A stretch of DNA of 64,000 bases from an uncultured Lachnospiraceae bacterium (GTDB lineage Bacteria > Bacillota > Clostridia > Lachnospirales > Lachnospiraceae): positions 1-64,000 of the forward strand of contig CAOKWI010000013.1 of the NCBI GenBank assembly GCA_948473115.1. Direction: 5' to 3'. The first letter of the stretch is position 1. Each line of letters starts with the position of its first letter. The notes under the pieces are model-generated. The model worked only from the letters and a program-made list of their open reading frames with translations, searched no databases and was not told the DNA's origin. The position numbers and the translations under genes were made by a program. Positions 25,172-33,291 of this stretch are shown here, one piece after another.

Positions 25172-26116
25172 TCACAGAACAAATCCATCCCAAAGTTCAT
25201 ACGCCTTTTCCCAGGCAGCAACAGAAAAAGGCCGCTGCACATCTCCTGTCCTTGCGGCATATTCTTCTGCAAATCTTAAAAAGAAAGATATATGTTCCCT
25301 CCTTGTTTTCAATTCCCTGACAACCACCTTGCTCCAGACATTTGCCCGGACATATTGATCACTTTGCCGCAGGATTTCAATGTATTCATCCACCTGAAAC
25401 GGAACACGCCTTTCCTCTACCACGATATTATCCCTATCCGAAATATCAAGAACGGTATAAGGAATACCCGCATCTATACAGTCCAAAGGCAATCCGCAGG
25501 AACCGGGATTGATTAAGATTTTTCTGCCGTCATCTGTTCGATAATGCCACTGAATATGTGAGTGTCCAAAAATGTATATCCCATTTTCCAGTTCACCCAA
25601 AGTCCTTTGAAACTGCTGATCCTCATCAAGGTACTTATAGATATCAGCATGAAAGACCTCCTGTGTAATCCTTCTGTCCTTATACCTCATGGCAACCTTC
25701 GCAGACGCCCATTCCCTGTGTTCGCAATCCGCTATGAACGCTTCGGATGAATGCGCTATATACAATGTGATGCCGCGAAAGACAAGCTCCATCTGTTCCG
25801 GCAATGACAGTAAATAATCCATATTGTCAGGACTTATTTTCTGATAGCAATAATAAGAAATCTGCATCTGCCCGTCAGTCCAGGTGCTCTGGTCTTTACC
25901 GGCCAGTCTTTCCAGATAACTCTCTTCATTCCCGCGTATACTATATTGCTTATCCAAGTTTCTGATTCTGGAGATACACTGATCCGGATATGGATTGCTG
26001 AGACAGTAATCGCCGGCAAAAATGAAGCTGTCAATATTGCTTTTTTCGGCATCTGCAATTATGGCATTTAATGCCGGCAAATTGCCATGTATATCTGAAA
26101 CAATTGCAAATTTCAT
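25172..26116 (-). CDS. Metallophosphoesterase (calcineurin-like)
   Basis: A 314-residue binuclear-metal phosphoesterase. The motifs run in order: FAIVSDIHGNLPAL (Asp and His), FAGDYCLS (GD), IRGNEESYL (GN), YIAHSSEAF (His) and IFGHSHIQWHY (GHxH). This is the YfcE/MJ0936-like class, often a phosphodiesterase for cyclic or simple diesters. A C-terminal helical extension of about 80 residues follows the catalytic core. The ATG at 26116 has AGGAGAG upstream. Stand-alone in the accessory stretch. Confidence 0.9.
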   Translation of the reverse strand: MKFAIVSDIHGNLPALNAIIADAEKSNIDSFIFAGDYCLSNPYPDQCISRIRNLDKQYSIRGNEESYLERLAGKDQSTWTDGQMQISYYCYQKISPDNMDYLLSLPEQMELVFRGITLYIAHSSEAFIADCEHREWASAKVAMRYKDRRITQEVFHADIYKYLDEDQQFQRTLGELENGIYIFGHSHIQWHYRTDDGRKILINPGSCGLPLDCIDAGIPYTVLDISDRDNIVVEERRVPFQVDEYIEILRQSDQYVRANVWSKVVVRELKTRREHISFFLRFAEEYAARTGDVQRPFSVAAWEKAYELWDGFVL

Positions 26117-26134
26117 AAATTTCTCTCCTGATAA

Positions 26135-26611
26135 TCATCTGTTTCCCTGCCTGTCAATGGACATGATATAAATCTGGCATGGATTCCGTTCATCCCACAA
26201 GGTTGGAAGAACCTCCAATTCCTGGAACCCAAGTGAAAGGTAGAATCTGTTGGTGTCATCATAAATATCGTATCTGCCCATCTGGACGGTCTTTACCTGC
26301 ATGAAAGAATATCCCATCTCCCTGGCTTTTTCTGCTGCCTCTTCGAAGAGTTTTCGGCCAATTCCCTGTCTGTGATATTCCCTCAGCACGCCCATTACTG
26401 CCAGTTCAACAGTATGCCGGCCGGTTTCTTTCAGATAGAGGAATCCCACAGGCTTATCCCCATCAAATGCGCAGAAGAAAGGCTTCCCGCTGCTGTCAGA
26501 ACTGTATTCCTCCACGGCTTCCGGAATACCGAACCAATCCGGAAGCTGTTCCAATATACACTTTGTAATACTTTCTTTCATTTGATCACAGTTAATATGC
26601 TTTATTATCAT
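26135..26611 (-). CDS. GNAT-family N-acetyltransferase
   Basis: A 158-residue acetyltransferase with an intact acetyl-CoA loop: ELAVMGVLREYHRQGIGRKL then FEEAAEKAREMGY, and the C-terminal FYLSLGFQELEVLPTLW. The ATG at 26611 follows GGAGGACACA. It lies 19 bases upstream of the metallophosphoesterase start and could be cotranscribed with it. The substrate is unknown. Confidence 0.9.
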   Translation of the reverse strand: MIIKHINCDQMKESITKCILEQLPDWFGIPEAVEEYSSDSSGKPFFCAFDGDKPVGFLYLKETGRHTVELAVMGVLREYHRQGIGRKLFEEAAEKAREMGYSFMQVKTVQMGRYDIYDDTNRFYLSLGFQELEVLPTLWDERNPCQIYIMSIDRQGNR

Positions 26612-26690
26612 TGTGTCCTCCATTTTGTTATAGGAACACTCTCAGAAACTTCCCTGCACCCATCTTTGCGGCTGATTTTCCGAGACCGCT

Positions 26691-27311
26691 CTACGGATCC
26701 CGCCTGACCTTGATTCCGTTTTCCCGCAAATCATTCCTGAGTTCCTTTATGTCACCATAATACACACAGCCCTTCATGCCCAGGTTTCCCGCGGCCTCTA
26801 TATTTGCCGGCGAATCATCGATAAAAAAACTCTCCTCGGGCTTGATGGAGAATGTCTTAAAAAAATCAAGGTATGCCTCCGGTTCCGGTTTGAGCAGGCC
26901 ATGCTCGCAGGAAATCCAGATACCCTTCATATACCGGATCGGCCTGATATCCCGGCTGAATATCCGGAAACGGTGGGAAGTGTTGGACATCAGATACAGA
27001 TCGTATCCGTTTCTGTGCAATTCCTCCACCAGTTCTTCCATGGGCGGATTGGGCGGCTGCACCATACGGTACTCACTGATGAACCGCTTCACCACAGCGT
27101 GCAGATGCTCCGGCACTCTCCTGCATACGGAGTCCGCAGCTTCCTCATCCGTGATCGTTCCCCTGTCCATCTGCAGCCATTCCACCGATCCACAGAGATG
27201 ATTTTTTATCCAGCGGAAGTCCTCCTCGCTGCCTACGTAACCATAAATGTATTCCCTTGCATTATATACTGTAAGAACATTTCCCATATCAAAAACGATA
27301 TTTTTAATCAT
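26691..27311 (-). CDS. HAD-superfamily hydrolase (subfamily IA-like)
   Basis: 206 residues with motif I VFDMGNVL (the second acidic residue after the nucleophile is replaced, as in many IA members with DxGxV), motif II LYLMSNTSH, the motif III Lys in GLLKPEPEAY and motif IV FFIDDSPANIEAA. An alpha-helical C1 cap occupies residues 20-85. The start follows AAAGGGGGA. A small-molecule phosphatase or dehalogenase-like activity is expected. Confidence 0.92.
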   Translation of the reverse strand: MIKNIVFDMGNVLTVYNAREYIYGYVGSEEDFRWIKNHLCGSVEWLQMDRGTITDEEAADSVCRRVPEHLHAVVKRFISEYRMVQPPNPPMEELVEELHRNGYDLYLMSNTSHRFRIFSRDIRPIRYMKGIWISCEHGLLKPEPEAYLDFFKTFSIKPEESFFIDDSPANIEAAGNLGMKGCVYYGDIKELRNDLRENGIKVRRDP

Positions 27312-27337
27312 AAATCCCCCTTTATACTCCTGTCAGA

Positions 27338-27439
27338 TCATTCTTTTGTACAGTATCTTATATAGCTCGTAAATTTCAGGTTTACTCCCAGCGAACGCGC
27401 CAGATCCGCAATCGTACTGTCGTCATCGTCAGTGAAATG
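27338..27439 (-). pseudogene. C-terminal coding remnant
   Basis: Directly after the stop of the next gene upstream, and in the same frame, a further 33 codons read like real protein (DDDSTIADLARSLGVNLKFT then SYIRYCTKE) before a stop. There is no start or RBS. It looks like the tail of a deleted gene joined behind the GNAT. Confidence 0.3.
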
Positions 27440-27886
27440 TTACATCCTCTTTAAGCAGGAATGCTTCTTGTCTATTTCAAACCCGTTCTTCTGATAAAAA
27501 TTCAAGGTACTTTCTTTATTGGAACCGGTTTCCAGAAAAACCTTATAGCATCTGTGTTCCCTGGCGATTTCCGATGCTTTCTCCAGCAATGCCGACGCAT
27601 ATCCCTTATTTCTGTAATCTGCATGCGTCACAACATTTTCAATGACCGCAAAGGGTCTGACATTATGCGTTAAGCTTTCAATGATTGCCATTTGCACAGA
27701 AGAAACAATTTTCCCACCTTCTTCCATCACCAGCAAGTACATGTTTTCATCTTTCTCGAACTTCTCAAGAAGATGTTCCCACAAGTTCATATCCTGTTCT
27801 TCTTTGGGCGGGAAATGTGTCAGATATTCAAAATATAAAATTTTTAAATCATTTGCATCTGTACGTTTTGCTTTCCTGATATACAT
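27440..27886 (-). CDS. GNAT-family N-acetyltransferase
   Basis: 148 residues from the ATG at 27886, which follows GGAGGAAGG. Core motif: VIENVVTHADYRNKGYASAL then LEKASEIARE, and the C-terminal FYQKNGFEIDKKHSCLKRM. This resembles the PaiA/aminoglycoside-like small GNATs; the substrate is unknown. Confidence 0.9.
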   Translation of the reverse strand: MYIRKAKRTDANDLKILYFEYLTHFPPKEEQDMNLWEHLLEKFEKDENMYLLVMEEGGKIVSSVQMAIIESLTHNVRPFAVIENVVTHADYRNKGYASALLEKASEIAREHRCYKVFLETGSNKESTLNFYQKNGFEIDKKHSCLKRM

Positions 27887-27960
27887 GATATTCCTTCCTC
27901 CATTCCCAGTTTTTCTTGCTCTGCCGCCAAGTAAAATTTTTCTCGTCTCCTGAATTGGAA

Positions 27961-28857
27961 TCATCGCAATATCTTTTCCCAATCCATTATCTCAGGCTCT
28001 ATGGATACACCATTCCACTGTCGGCCAACAATCCCCACATCTTCAGGTGTGATAGCCTGATATCCACTTTTTGTCCCGCGTATTTTTATATTTGTCTCTT
28101 CTATCTCAACGATACAGTAAAGAGGTGTTCTATATAAAATTACATTCTTTAAAAACGGATATTTATGATGTACATCTTTTGAATAGGCATATGATTCCCT
28201 TCCATGCCAAATGTATGATGTGGAGTTAACTGTAAAATATGGAATATTATTTATTGTTTTTAAGTCATTGCCATGATCGTGGCCATTCATGGCCAAAAGA
28301 GTTTTATTATTCTCCAATATACTTCTTATTTCCTCTCTATTTACAACCCCTCTAAAAGCAAAATCATTTGCCAGACTATGATGTGAAAAAACCACATATT
28401 TCAAATCTTTTTCGGACATTTCTTCCAACAGCCACTCTATTTCACATTGAGGAATGATTGGATATAAATCTGTATTTTTTTTAAAAATATCTTTTTGATA
28501 CAACATTTCTTTCTGTCCATGAACCATAAAGCAAGTGTTCAATACTATAAACTTTATTCCATCCATAACAAACGAGTAATATGGCTTTCTAATTTCCGCA
28601 AAGTTTTTGATCGCTTGCCAATTACTGTTCTCACAATCATGATTTCCTACACAATAATAAAAAGGTATTCCCATGTTATAGAGTTTTCTAACAATCGTTT
28701 TATTTTCACTGACAGGGCAACATAAATCCCCAAGAGAAACTACGAAATCCAGATGTAAAGAACTATCACTGCTTTTGTCTATTAATGCGTCAAGACGATT
28801 CTCTGCATCAAAAATATGATCATAATGTAAATCCGAAAACGCCAAAAAACGAACCAT
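27961..28857 (-). CDS. Metallophosphoesterase, calcineurin-like
   Basis: A 298-residue phosphoesterase with LAFSDLHYDHIF, VVSLGDLCCP, CVGNHDCEN (the GNHD box), VVFSHHSLAND and MNGHDHGNDL, the complete five-block metal site of the calcineurin superfamily (class III cyclic phosphodiesterase style). The gene is noticeably more AT-rich than its neighbours, suggesting recent transfer. The ATG at 28857 after AAGGAAAG is preferred to the GTG one codon earlier. Confidence 0.9.
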   Translation of the reverse strand: MVRFLAFSDLHYDHIFDAENRLDALIDKSSDSSLHLDFVVSLGDLCCPVSENKTIVRKLYNMGIPFYYCVGNHDCENSNWQAIKNFAEIRKPYYSFVMDGIKFIVLNTCFMVHGQKEMLYQKDIFKKNTDLYPIIPQCEIEWLLEEMSEKDLKYVVFSHHSLANDFAFRGVVNREEIRSILENNKTLLAMNGHDHGNDLKTINNIPYFTVNSTSYIWHGRESYAYSKDVHHKYPFLKNVILYRTPLYCIVEIEETNIKIRGTKSGYQAITPEDVGIVGRQWNGVSIEPEIMDWEKILR

Positions 28858-29055
28858 CACTCGCCACTTTCCTTTTCTTTAATAAATCATTCTCTATTTT
28901 CTACATCCAGGTATTTTATGCCCTTTAGATAAAATGCAATTATCACATCTGTTCCGTTTCCTGGCAAAATCTCGTCTTTCGCCTTTACTTGCGATATGGC
29001 TCTCCATCACCTATATAAACCGCATTCCCATTAACAAATCCGGAATATCTGTTTA

Positions 29056-29490
29056 TCACGTCAGCGGCATTTCCATGACAATCTCATTCCCGTCCCTGTC
29101 GGTCTTCACAAAACCGAATTGCTCATACAGCCTCCTGGCGGCATTGTTCCCTTCAATATAGCACAAGACTACCCTGTCGTACCGGCTCTCCTTCTGCATT
29201 TCATCCAACACCAGTTTTACCGCAGCCCTACCATACCCACGCCCCTGGTAACGCTGGTCGATAAACAGTTGGCTGAAATCATAGCTGTCCAGTTCCGGAC
29301 AGTCATAGTACAGCCCCATACCCACAGGTGTTTCGTCATTATAAACCAAAAAGGCTCGGCTGTTCTGATGCCGATAGGCATAGGCTCTTGCCAACAGAGC
29401 CGCAGGATTCGCCACCCAGGTTTTCTGCGACTCAGCCACACTCAATTCCAGTCTCCAGTTATCAGGTGTGATTTCAACGAGACAGACCAT
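29056..29490 (-). CDS. GNAT-family N-acetyltransferase
   Basis: 144 residues. Acetyl-CoA loop: YDFSQLFIDQRYQGRGYGRA then AVKLVLDEMQK; closing segment NNAARRLYEQFGFVKTDRDG. It resembles diamine (spermidine) acetyltransferases of the BltD type, with the early ITPDNW and DETPVGMGLYY segments. AAGAGGGAA precedes the ATG. Confidence 0.9.
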   Translation of the reverse strand: MVCLVEITPDNWRLELSVAESQKTWVANPAALLARAYAYRHQNSRAFLVYNDETPVGMGLYYDCPELDSYDFSQLFIDQRYQGRGYGRAAVKLVLDEMQKESRYDRVVLCYIEGNNAARRLYEQFGFVKTDRDGNEIVMEMPLT

Positions 29491-29579
29491 TTTTTTCCCT
29501 CTTCCTTTTAGCCAGCGGAAGTCCTCCTTGTATTCGTTCAGCTGCTCTTTCCCTCCCCTATAGCTGTTCCTGTTCGCCC

Positions 29580-30059
29580 TTACTTATGGTACGGCGTCCC
29601 GTTATTGATACAGAATGCCCTGTAAATCTGCTCCGCCAGGATCACCCGCATGAGCTGGTGGGGAAAGGTCATGTCCGAAAAGCTGAGCGCCAGGTCAGCC
29701 CGTTCCCGCACGGAGCCATGGAGGCCCAGGGAGCCTCCTATCACAAAGACTATATGACTGGTGCCGTTTACCGCCAGTTTCCCCATCCATCCGGCAAATT
29801 CCTCCGAGGAAAACTTTTTCCCACCGATCTCCAGGGTACAGACAAAGGCGCCTTCCCGGAGTTTGTCCAGAATACGCCCTGCCTCCTTTTCCCTGATCTG
29901 CTCCGTCACGGCAGCGCCCGCCCCCTCAGGGGTCTTCTCGTCCGGCACTTCCACGATTTCCAGCTTACAATATCGGGAAAGCCGTTTCGAATACTCCGCA
30001 ACGGCTTCCCTGAAAAAACTTTCCTTCAATTTTCCCACACATACGATAGTGATCCTCAT
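29580..30059 (-). CDS. rlmH: 23S rRNA (pseudouridine1915-N3)-methyltransferase
   Basis: A SPOUT methyltransferase that modifies position 1915 in helix 69 of 23S rRNA on assembled 70S ribosomes. The 159 residues match the family exactly: MRITIVCVGKLKE start, EKTPEGAG, the SAM-binding knot FVIGGSLGL, LALSFSDMTFPHQLMRVILA then EQIYRAF, and the invariant YHK C terminus. Its start overlaps the stop of the upstream zinc-ribbon gene (ATGA), indicating translational coupling. Confidence 0.97.
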   Translation of the reverse strand: MRITIVCVGKLKESFFREAVAEYSKRLSRYCKLEIVEVPDEKTPEGAGAAVTEQIREKEAGRILDKLREGAFVCTLEIGGKKFSSEEFAGWMGKLAVNGTSHIVFVIGGSLGLHGSVRERADLALSFSDMTFPHQLMRVILAEQIYRAFCINNGTPYHK

Positions 30060-30916
30060 TTCCCTTCAAACACCATCCCATATACCTGATCGTCAATAAA
30101 CTGATCCAGAAAGTCCTGATCCAGATTGACAAACTGGTGGTTCAGTTTCTCCCGAAGATATGCGGTGCGGTTAAAATAGCGCACCTCCTCAGAGTCGTCC
30201 GCAATGCCGATCTCCCTGTCTATCTCCTGCCCGTCAAGATTCTGTCTGCACCACTCCAGCATGGTGCTCCGCAGGGAGTTTTCAGACTCTGCCTTTCCGG
30301 CAAATATCTTTGCATTCTTCATGGAAATCACGCCGGCTACCACGAACAGGACAAAGATCGCCCCCATGACTCCGTAAAACAAATATGGATTTCCCAGATT
30401 GAGGGGAAGTATGCCTGCAATTCCAAGTATCACCACGATCAGTCCCAGAATGCCCACAAACAGCAGCACCCATGCGGAAGACCTGTTTTCATCGGCACGC
30501 TGGGAACTGTCCTGATACAGGGAGCCGCTCCTGAAAGCCCTGCGGGCAGTGGCAGCCTCTCTCAGCTGCTCCTCTGCCTCCTCCGCATCAACCTGCTCTC
30601 CTGCAGCCTTTCGGGTTTCCTCCGTCCGCCGGTTCTCCTGCACAATGAATACCTGCATCGCACTCAGCGCCTTCTGTTTGCTCCTCCGTTCCACCAGCAG
30701 TTCACAGAGCCCGTCACTTTCATCCTGCTGCAGTTCCACTCCCAGGATCTGATTGCTTTTCAGAAAAGCCTCCAGCGCCTTCATCTGCTCTTCATCGCCA
30801 AAGGTCAGCGTTACACGCTCATCCGTCTGCTCTTCCTCTACCAGCGCGCAGCCGCAGTCAGCGCAGACCGTGAATCCTTCCCGATACTCGCTCCTACACT
30901 TCGGACACCATGGCAT
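30056..30916 (-). CDS. Zinc-ribbon membrane protein
   Basis: 286 residues. An N-terminal zinc ribbon (CPKC at 4-7, CADC at about 18-21) is followed by a DUF2007-like domain (VTLTFGDEEQMKALEAFL) and an acidic helical linker. Two transmembrane segments lie near 148-172 and 178-199, with a cytoplasmic C-terminal domain beyond. It overlaps the start of rlmH by four bases, so it is cotranscribed with it. The function is unknown; zinc ribbons of this kind often occur in membrane-associated accessory proteins. Confidence 0.8.
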   Translation of the reverse strand: MPWCPKCRSEYREGFTVCADCGCALVEEEQTDERVTLTFGDEEQMKALEAFLKSNQILGVELQQDESDGLCELLVERRSKQKALSAMQVFIVQENRRTEETRKAAGEQVDAEEAEEQLREAATARRAFRSGSLYQDSSQRADENRSSAWVLLFVGILGLIVVILGIAGILPLNLGNPYLFYGVMGAIFVLFVVAGVISMKNAKIFAGKAESENSLRSTMLEWCRQNLDGQEIDREIGIADDSEEVRYFNRTAYLREKLNHQFVNLDQDFLDQFIDDQVYGMVFEGK

Positions 30917-30931
30917 ACAATTACCCTCTTT

Positions 30932-32320
30932 CTACGCTTTTGTGCTCAAATACTCGTCAATCCCCTTTGCAGCCGCTTTCCCCGCTCCCATGGCAAGGAT
31001 CACCGTAGCCGCACCGGTAACAGCGTCGCCGCCGGCATAGACTCCCTCTTTGGTGGTCTGTCCGTTCTCTTCCTCCGCAACAATACATTTCCACTTATTG
31101 GTTTCCAGCCCCTCCGTGGTAGACGAAATCAAAGGATTCGGGGAAGTGCCCAGTGACATGATGACCGTATCCAGATCCATCACAAATTCCGAACCGGGAA
31201 TCTCCACGGGACGGCGTCTGCCGGAAGCATCCGGCTCCCCCAGTTCCATGCGGATACATCTCATGCCTGTGACCCAGCCCTTCTCGTCCGCAAGAACCTC
31301 CACCGGATTGGTCAGCAGGTCGAAGATAATGCCTTCCTCCTTCGCATGGTGAACCTCCTCCACCCTGGCGGGAAGCTCCTCCTCACTCCTGCGGTATACA
31401 ATGTGTACCTCCGCTCCCAGGCGCAGCGCTGTTCTCGCCGCATCCATGGCCACGTTGCCGCCGCCCACCACGGCAACCTTCTTACTCTGCATGATGGGCG
31501 TGTTGGAATTGCCGTCAAAGGCTTTCATTAAATTGCTCCTGGTCAGGTATTCGTTGGCGGAAAATACACCGTTGGAATTTTCCCCGGGAATCCCCATGAA
31601 CTTGGGAAGTCCCGCGCCGGAGCCGATAAATACGGCGTCAAATCCCTCCTCCTCAATCAGCTCGTCGATGGTCACAGCCTTGCCCACCACCACGTTTGTC
31701 TCAATCTTTACGCCCAGCGCCTTTACGTTCTCAATCTCCTTGGCTACCACATCCTGCTTCGGCAGACGGAACTCGGGAATACCATATACCAGCACTCCGC
31801 CGGGCTCATGCAGCGCCTCGAAAATGGTCACGTCATAGCCCATCTTGGCCAGGTCGCCTGCACAGGTCAGGCCTGCGGGGCCGGAGCCGATCACGGCGAC
31901 GCTTTTCCCCTTCTTTTCCGCCGCGCCCTGGGGCTTGATGCCATTCTCCCTTGCCCAGTCCGCCACAAATCTCTCCAGCTTGCCGATGGAAATGGGATCT
32001 CCCTTGATCCCCCTGATACATTTCCCCTCACACTGGCTCTCCTGTGGGCAGACGCGGCCACACACCGCAGGCAGCGCGCTGGAATTGCTGATAATCCGAT
32101 ACGCCTCCTCGATATTTCCATTCTTCACCTGCTCGATAAAAGCCGGAATGTCGATGGCCACGGGGCAGCCCTTGACGCACTGTGCATTCTTGCAGTTGAT
32201 ACACCTCGCCGCCTCGTTCATCGCCTCTTCTTTATTGTAACCCAGGCACACCTCGTCAAAATTGGTGGCGCGCTCCTTCGCATCCTGCTCCCTCACAGGA
32301 ACCTTCGTCAATACATCCAT
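30932..32320 (-). CDS. nfnB: NADPH-binding subunit of NfnAB transhydrogenase (GltA-like)
   Basis: 462 residues with two 4Fe-4S cysteine sets (CINCKNAQCVKGCP and CGRVCPQESQCEGKC), an FAD Rossmann motif VIGSGPAGLTCAGDL and an NADPH Rossmann motif VVGGGNVAMDAARTA. This architecture is shared by glutamate synthase small subunit and by NfnB. No glutamate synthase large subunit is present, and an NfnA-type gene sits directly upstream. The pair is therefore read as the electron-bifurcating NADH-dependent reduced ferredoxin:NADP+ oxidoreductase of anaerobes. A GltA name in databases would be the alternative. Confidence 0.9.
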   Translation of the reverse strand: MDVLTKVPVREQDAKERATNFDEVCLGYNKEEAMNEAARCINCKNAQCVKGCPVAIDIPAFIEQVKNGNIEEAYRIISNSSALPAVCGRVCPQESQCEGKCIRGIKGDPISIGKLERFVADWARENGIKPQGAAEKKGKSVAVIGSGPAGLTCAGDLAKMGYDVTIFEALHEPGGVLVYGIPEFRLPKQDVVAKEIENVKALGVKIETNVVVGKAVTIDELIEEEGFDAVFIGSGAGLPKFMGIPGENSNGVFSANEYLTRSNLMKAFDGNSNTPIMQSKKVAVVGGGNVAMDAARTALRLGAEVHIVYRRSEEELPARVEEVHHAKEEGIIFDLLTNPVEVLADEKGWVTGMRCIRMELGEPDASGRRRPVEIPGSEFVMDLDTVIMSLGTSPNPLISSTTEGLETNKWKCIVAEEENGQTTKEGVYAGGDAVTGAATVILAMGAGKAAAKGIDEYLSTKA

Positions 32321-32339
32321 CTATTTTCTTCCTCCATTC

Positions 32340-33215
32340 TTAGCAATTTCCGCAGCCGCCGTGGTGGGTGTCCCCCTCCTCCAGCGCAAGCATGGCCCTT
32401 CCTTCCGCCGTCTTATAGATCTGCTGGCGTCTCATGGCCTCGTCAAAATTCACCCCATGGCCGTCAAATTCAGGGCCGTCCACACAGGCGAACTTCACCT
32501 GGCCGTTTACCGTCACACGGCAGGCCCCGCACATCCCCGTGCCGTCCACCATGATGGGGTTCAAGCTGACCACGGTGGGAAGTCCCAGTTCCTTCGTCAG
32601 CAGGCAGACAAATTTCATCATGATCATGGGGCCGATGGCAATGCATACATCATACTGCTTCCCCTCCGCCACCAAATCCTTGATGGTCTGGGTCACCATG
32701 CCGCTCCTGCCATAGGAGCCGTCGTCCGTGGTCACATAAAGATTCCCGGCAACCGATTCCATCTCCTTCTCCAGGATCAGCAGGTCTTTGGTCTTGCTGC
32801 CCACAATCACGTCTGCCGCCACGCCCTGCTCATGGAGCCATTTCACCTGGGGATATACCGGCGCCGCTCCCACGCCGCCCGCCACAAACAGGATCTTCTT
32901 CGTCTTCAGGCTCTCCACATCCTCGTCCACCAGCTCGGAAGGGCGTCCCAGGGGACCCACGAAATCCCGGAAGGAATCTCCCTCATTCAATTCCGCCATC
33001 ATTTTCGTGCCGGCGCCCACACACTGGAACACAATGGTCACAGTGCCCTTTTCCCGGTCATAGTCGCAGATGGTCAGGGGAATCCTTTCCCCCTCGTCAT
33101 CCATCCTGACAATGACGAACTGCCCCGGCATGCACCTCTTCGCCACCCTCTTTGCCTCTACTTCCATCAGGTAGATGTTTGTGGTAAGTTCACTCTTTTT
33201 CATGATCTGATACAT
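32340..33215 (-). CDS. nfnA: NfnA: FAD/NAD and 2Fe-2S subunit of the transhydrogenase
   Basis: 291 residues of the ferredoxin-NADP reductase superfamily (also annotated sulfide dehydrogenase subunit SudB or PyrK-like). The FAD-binding barrel holds GQFVIVRMDDEGERIPLTI, the NAD domain FVAGGVGAAPVYPQ, and the C-terminal 2Fe-2S loop MCGACRVTVNGQVKFACVDG plus the family tail EFDGHGVNFDEA. It precedes nfnB by 19 bases in the same operon. Together they move electrons between NADH, reduced ferredoxin and NADP+ in the cytoplasm. Confidence 0.93.
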   Translation of the reverse strand: MYQIMKKSELTTNIYLMEVEAKRVAKRCMPGQFVIVRMDDEGERIPLTICDYDREKGTVTIVFQCVGAGTKMMAELNEGDSFRDFVGPLGRPSELVDEDVESLKTKKILFVAGGVGAAPVYPQVKWLHEQGVAADVIVGSKTKDLLILEKEMESVAGNLYVTTDDGSYGRSGMVTQTIKDLVAEGKQYDVCIAIGPMIMMKFVCLLTKELGLPTVVSLNPIMVDGTGMCGACRVTVNGQVKFACVDGPEFDGHGVNFDEAMRRQQIYKTAEGRAMLALEEGDTHHGGCGNC

Positions 33216-33291
33216 ATTTTTCCACCTCTCTATTCTTCAGACAATTGCGAGATCTTCATTTTTCAGACAGACTTTGGGCAATTGCCTATTT

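Noticed and set aside
30932..32320. Glutamate synthase small subunit as the main call
   Set aside because: No large subunit is nearby and the adjacent gene is NfnA-type, so NfnB is the better reading.
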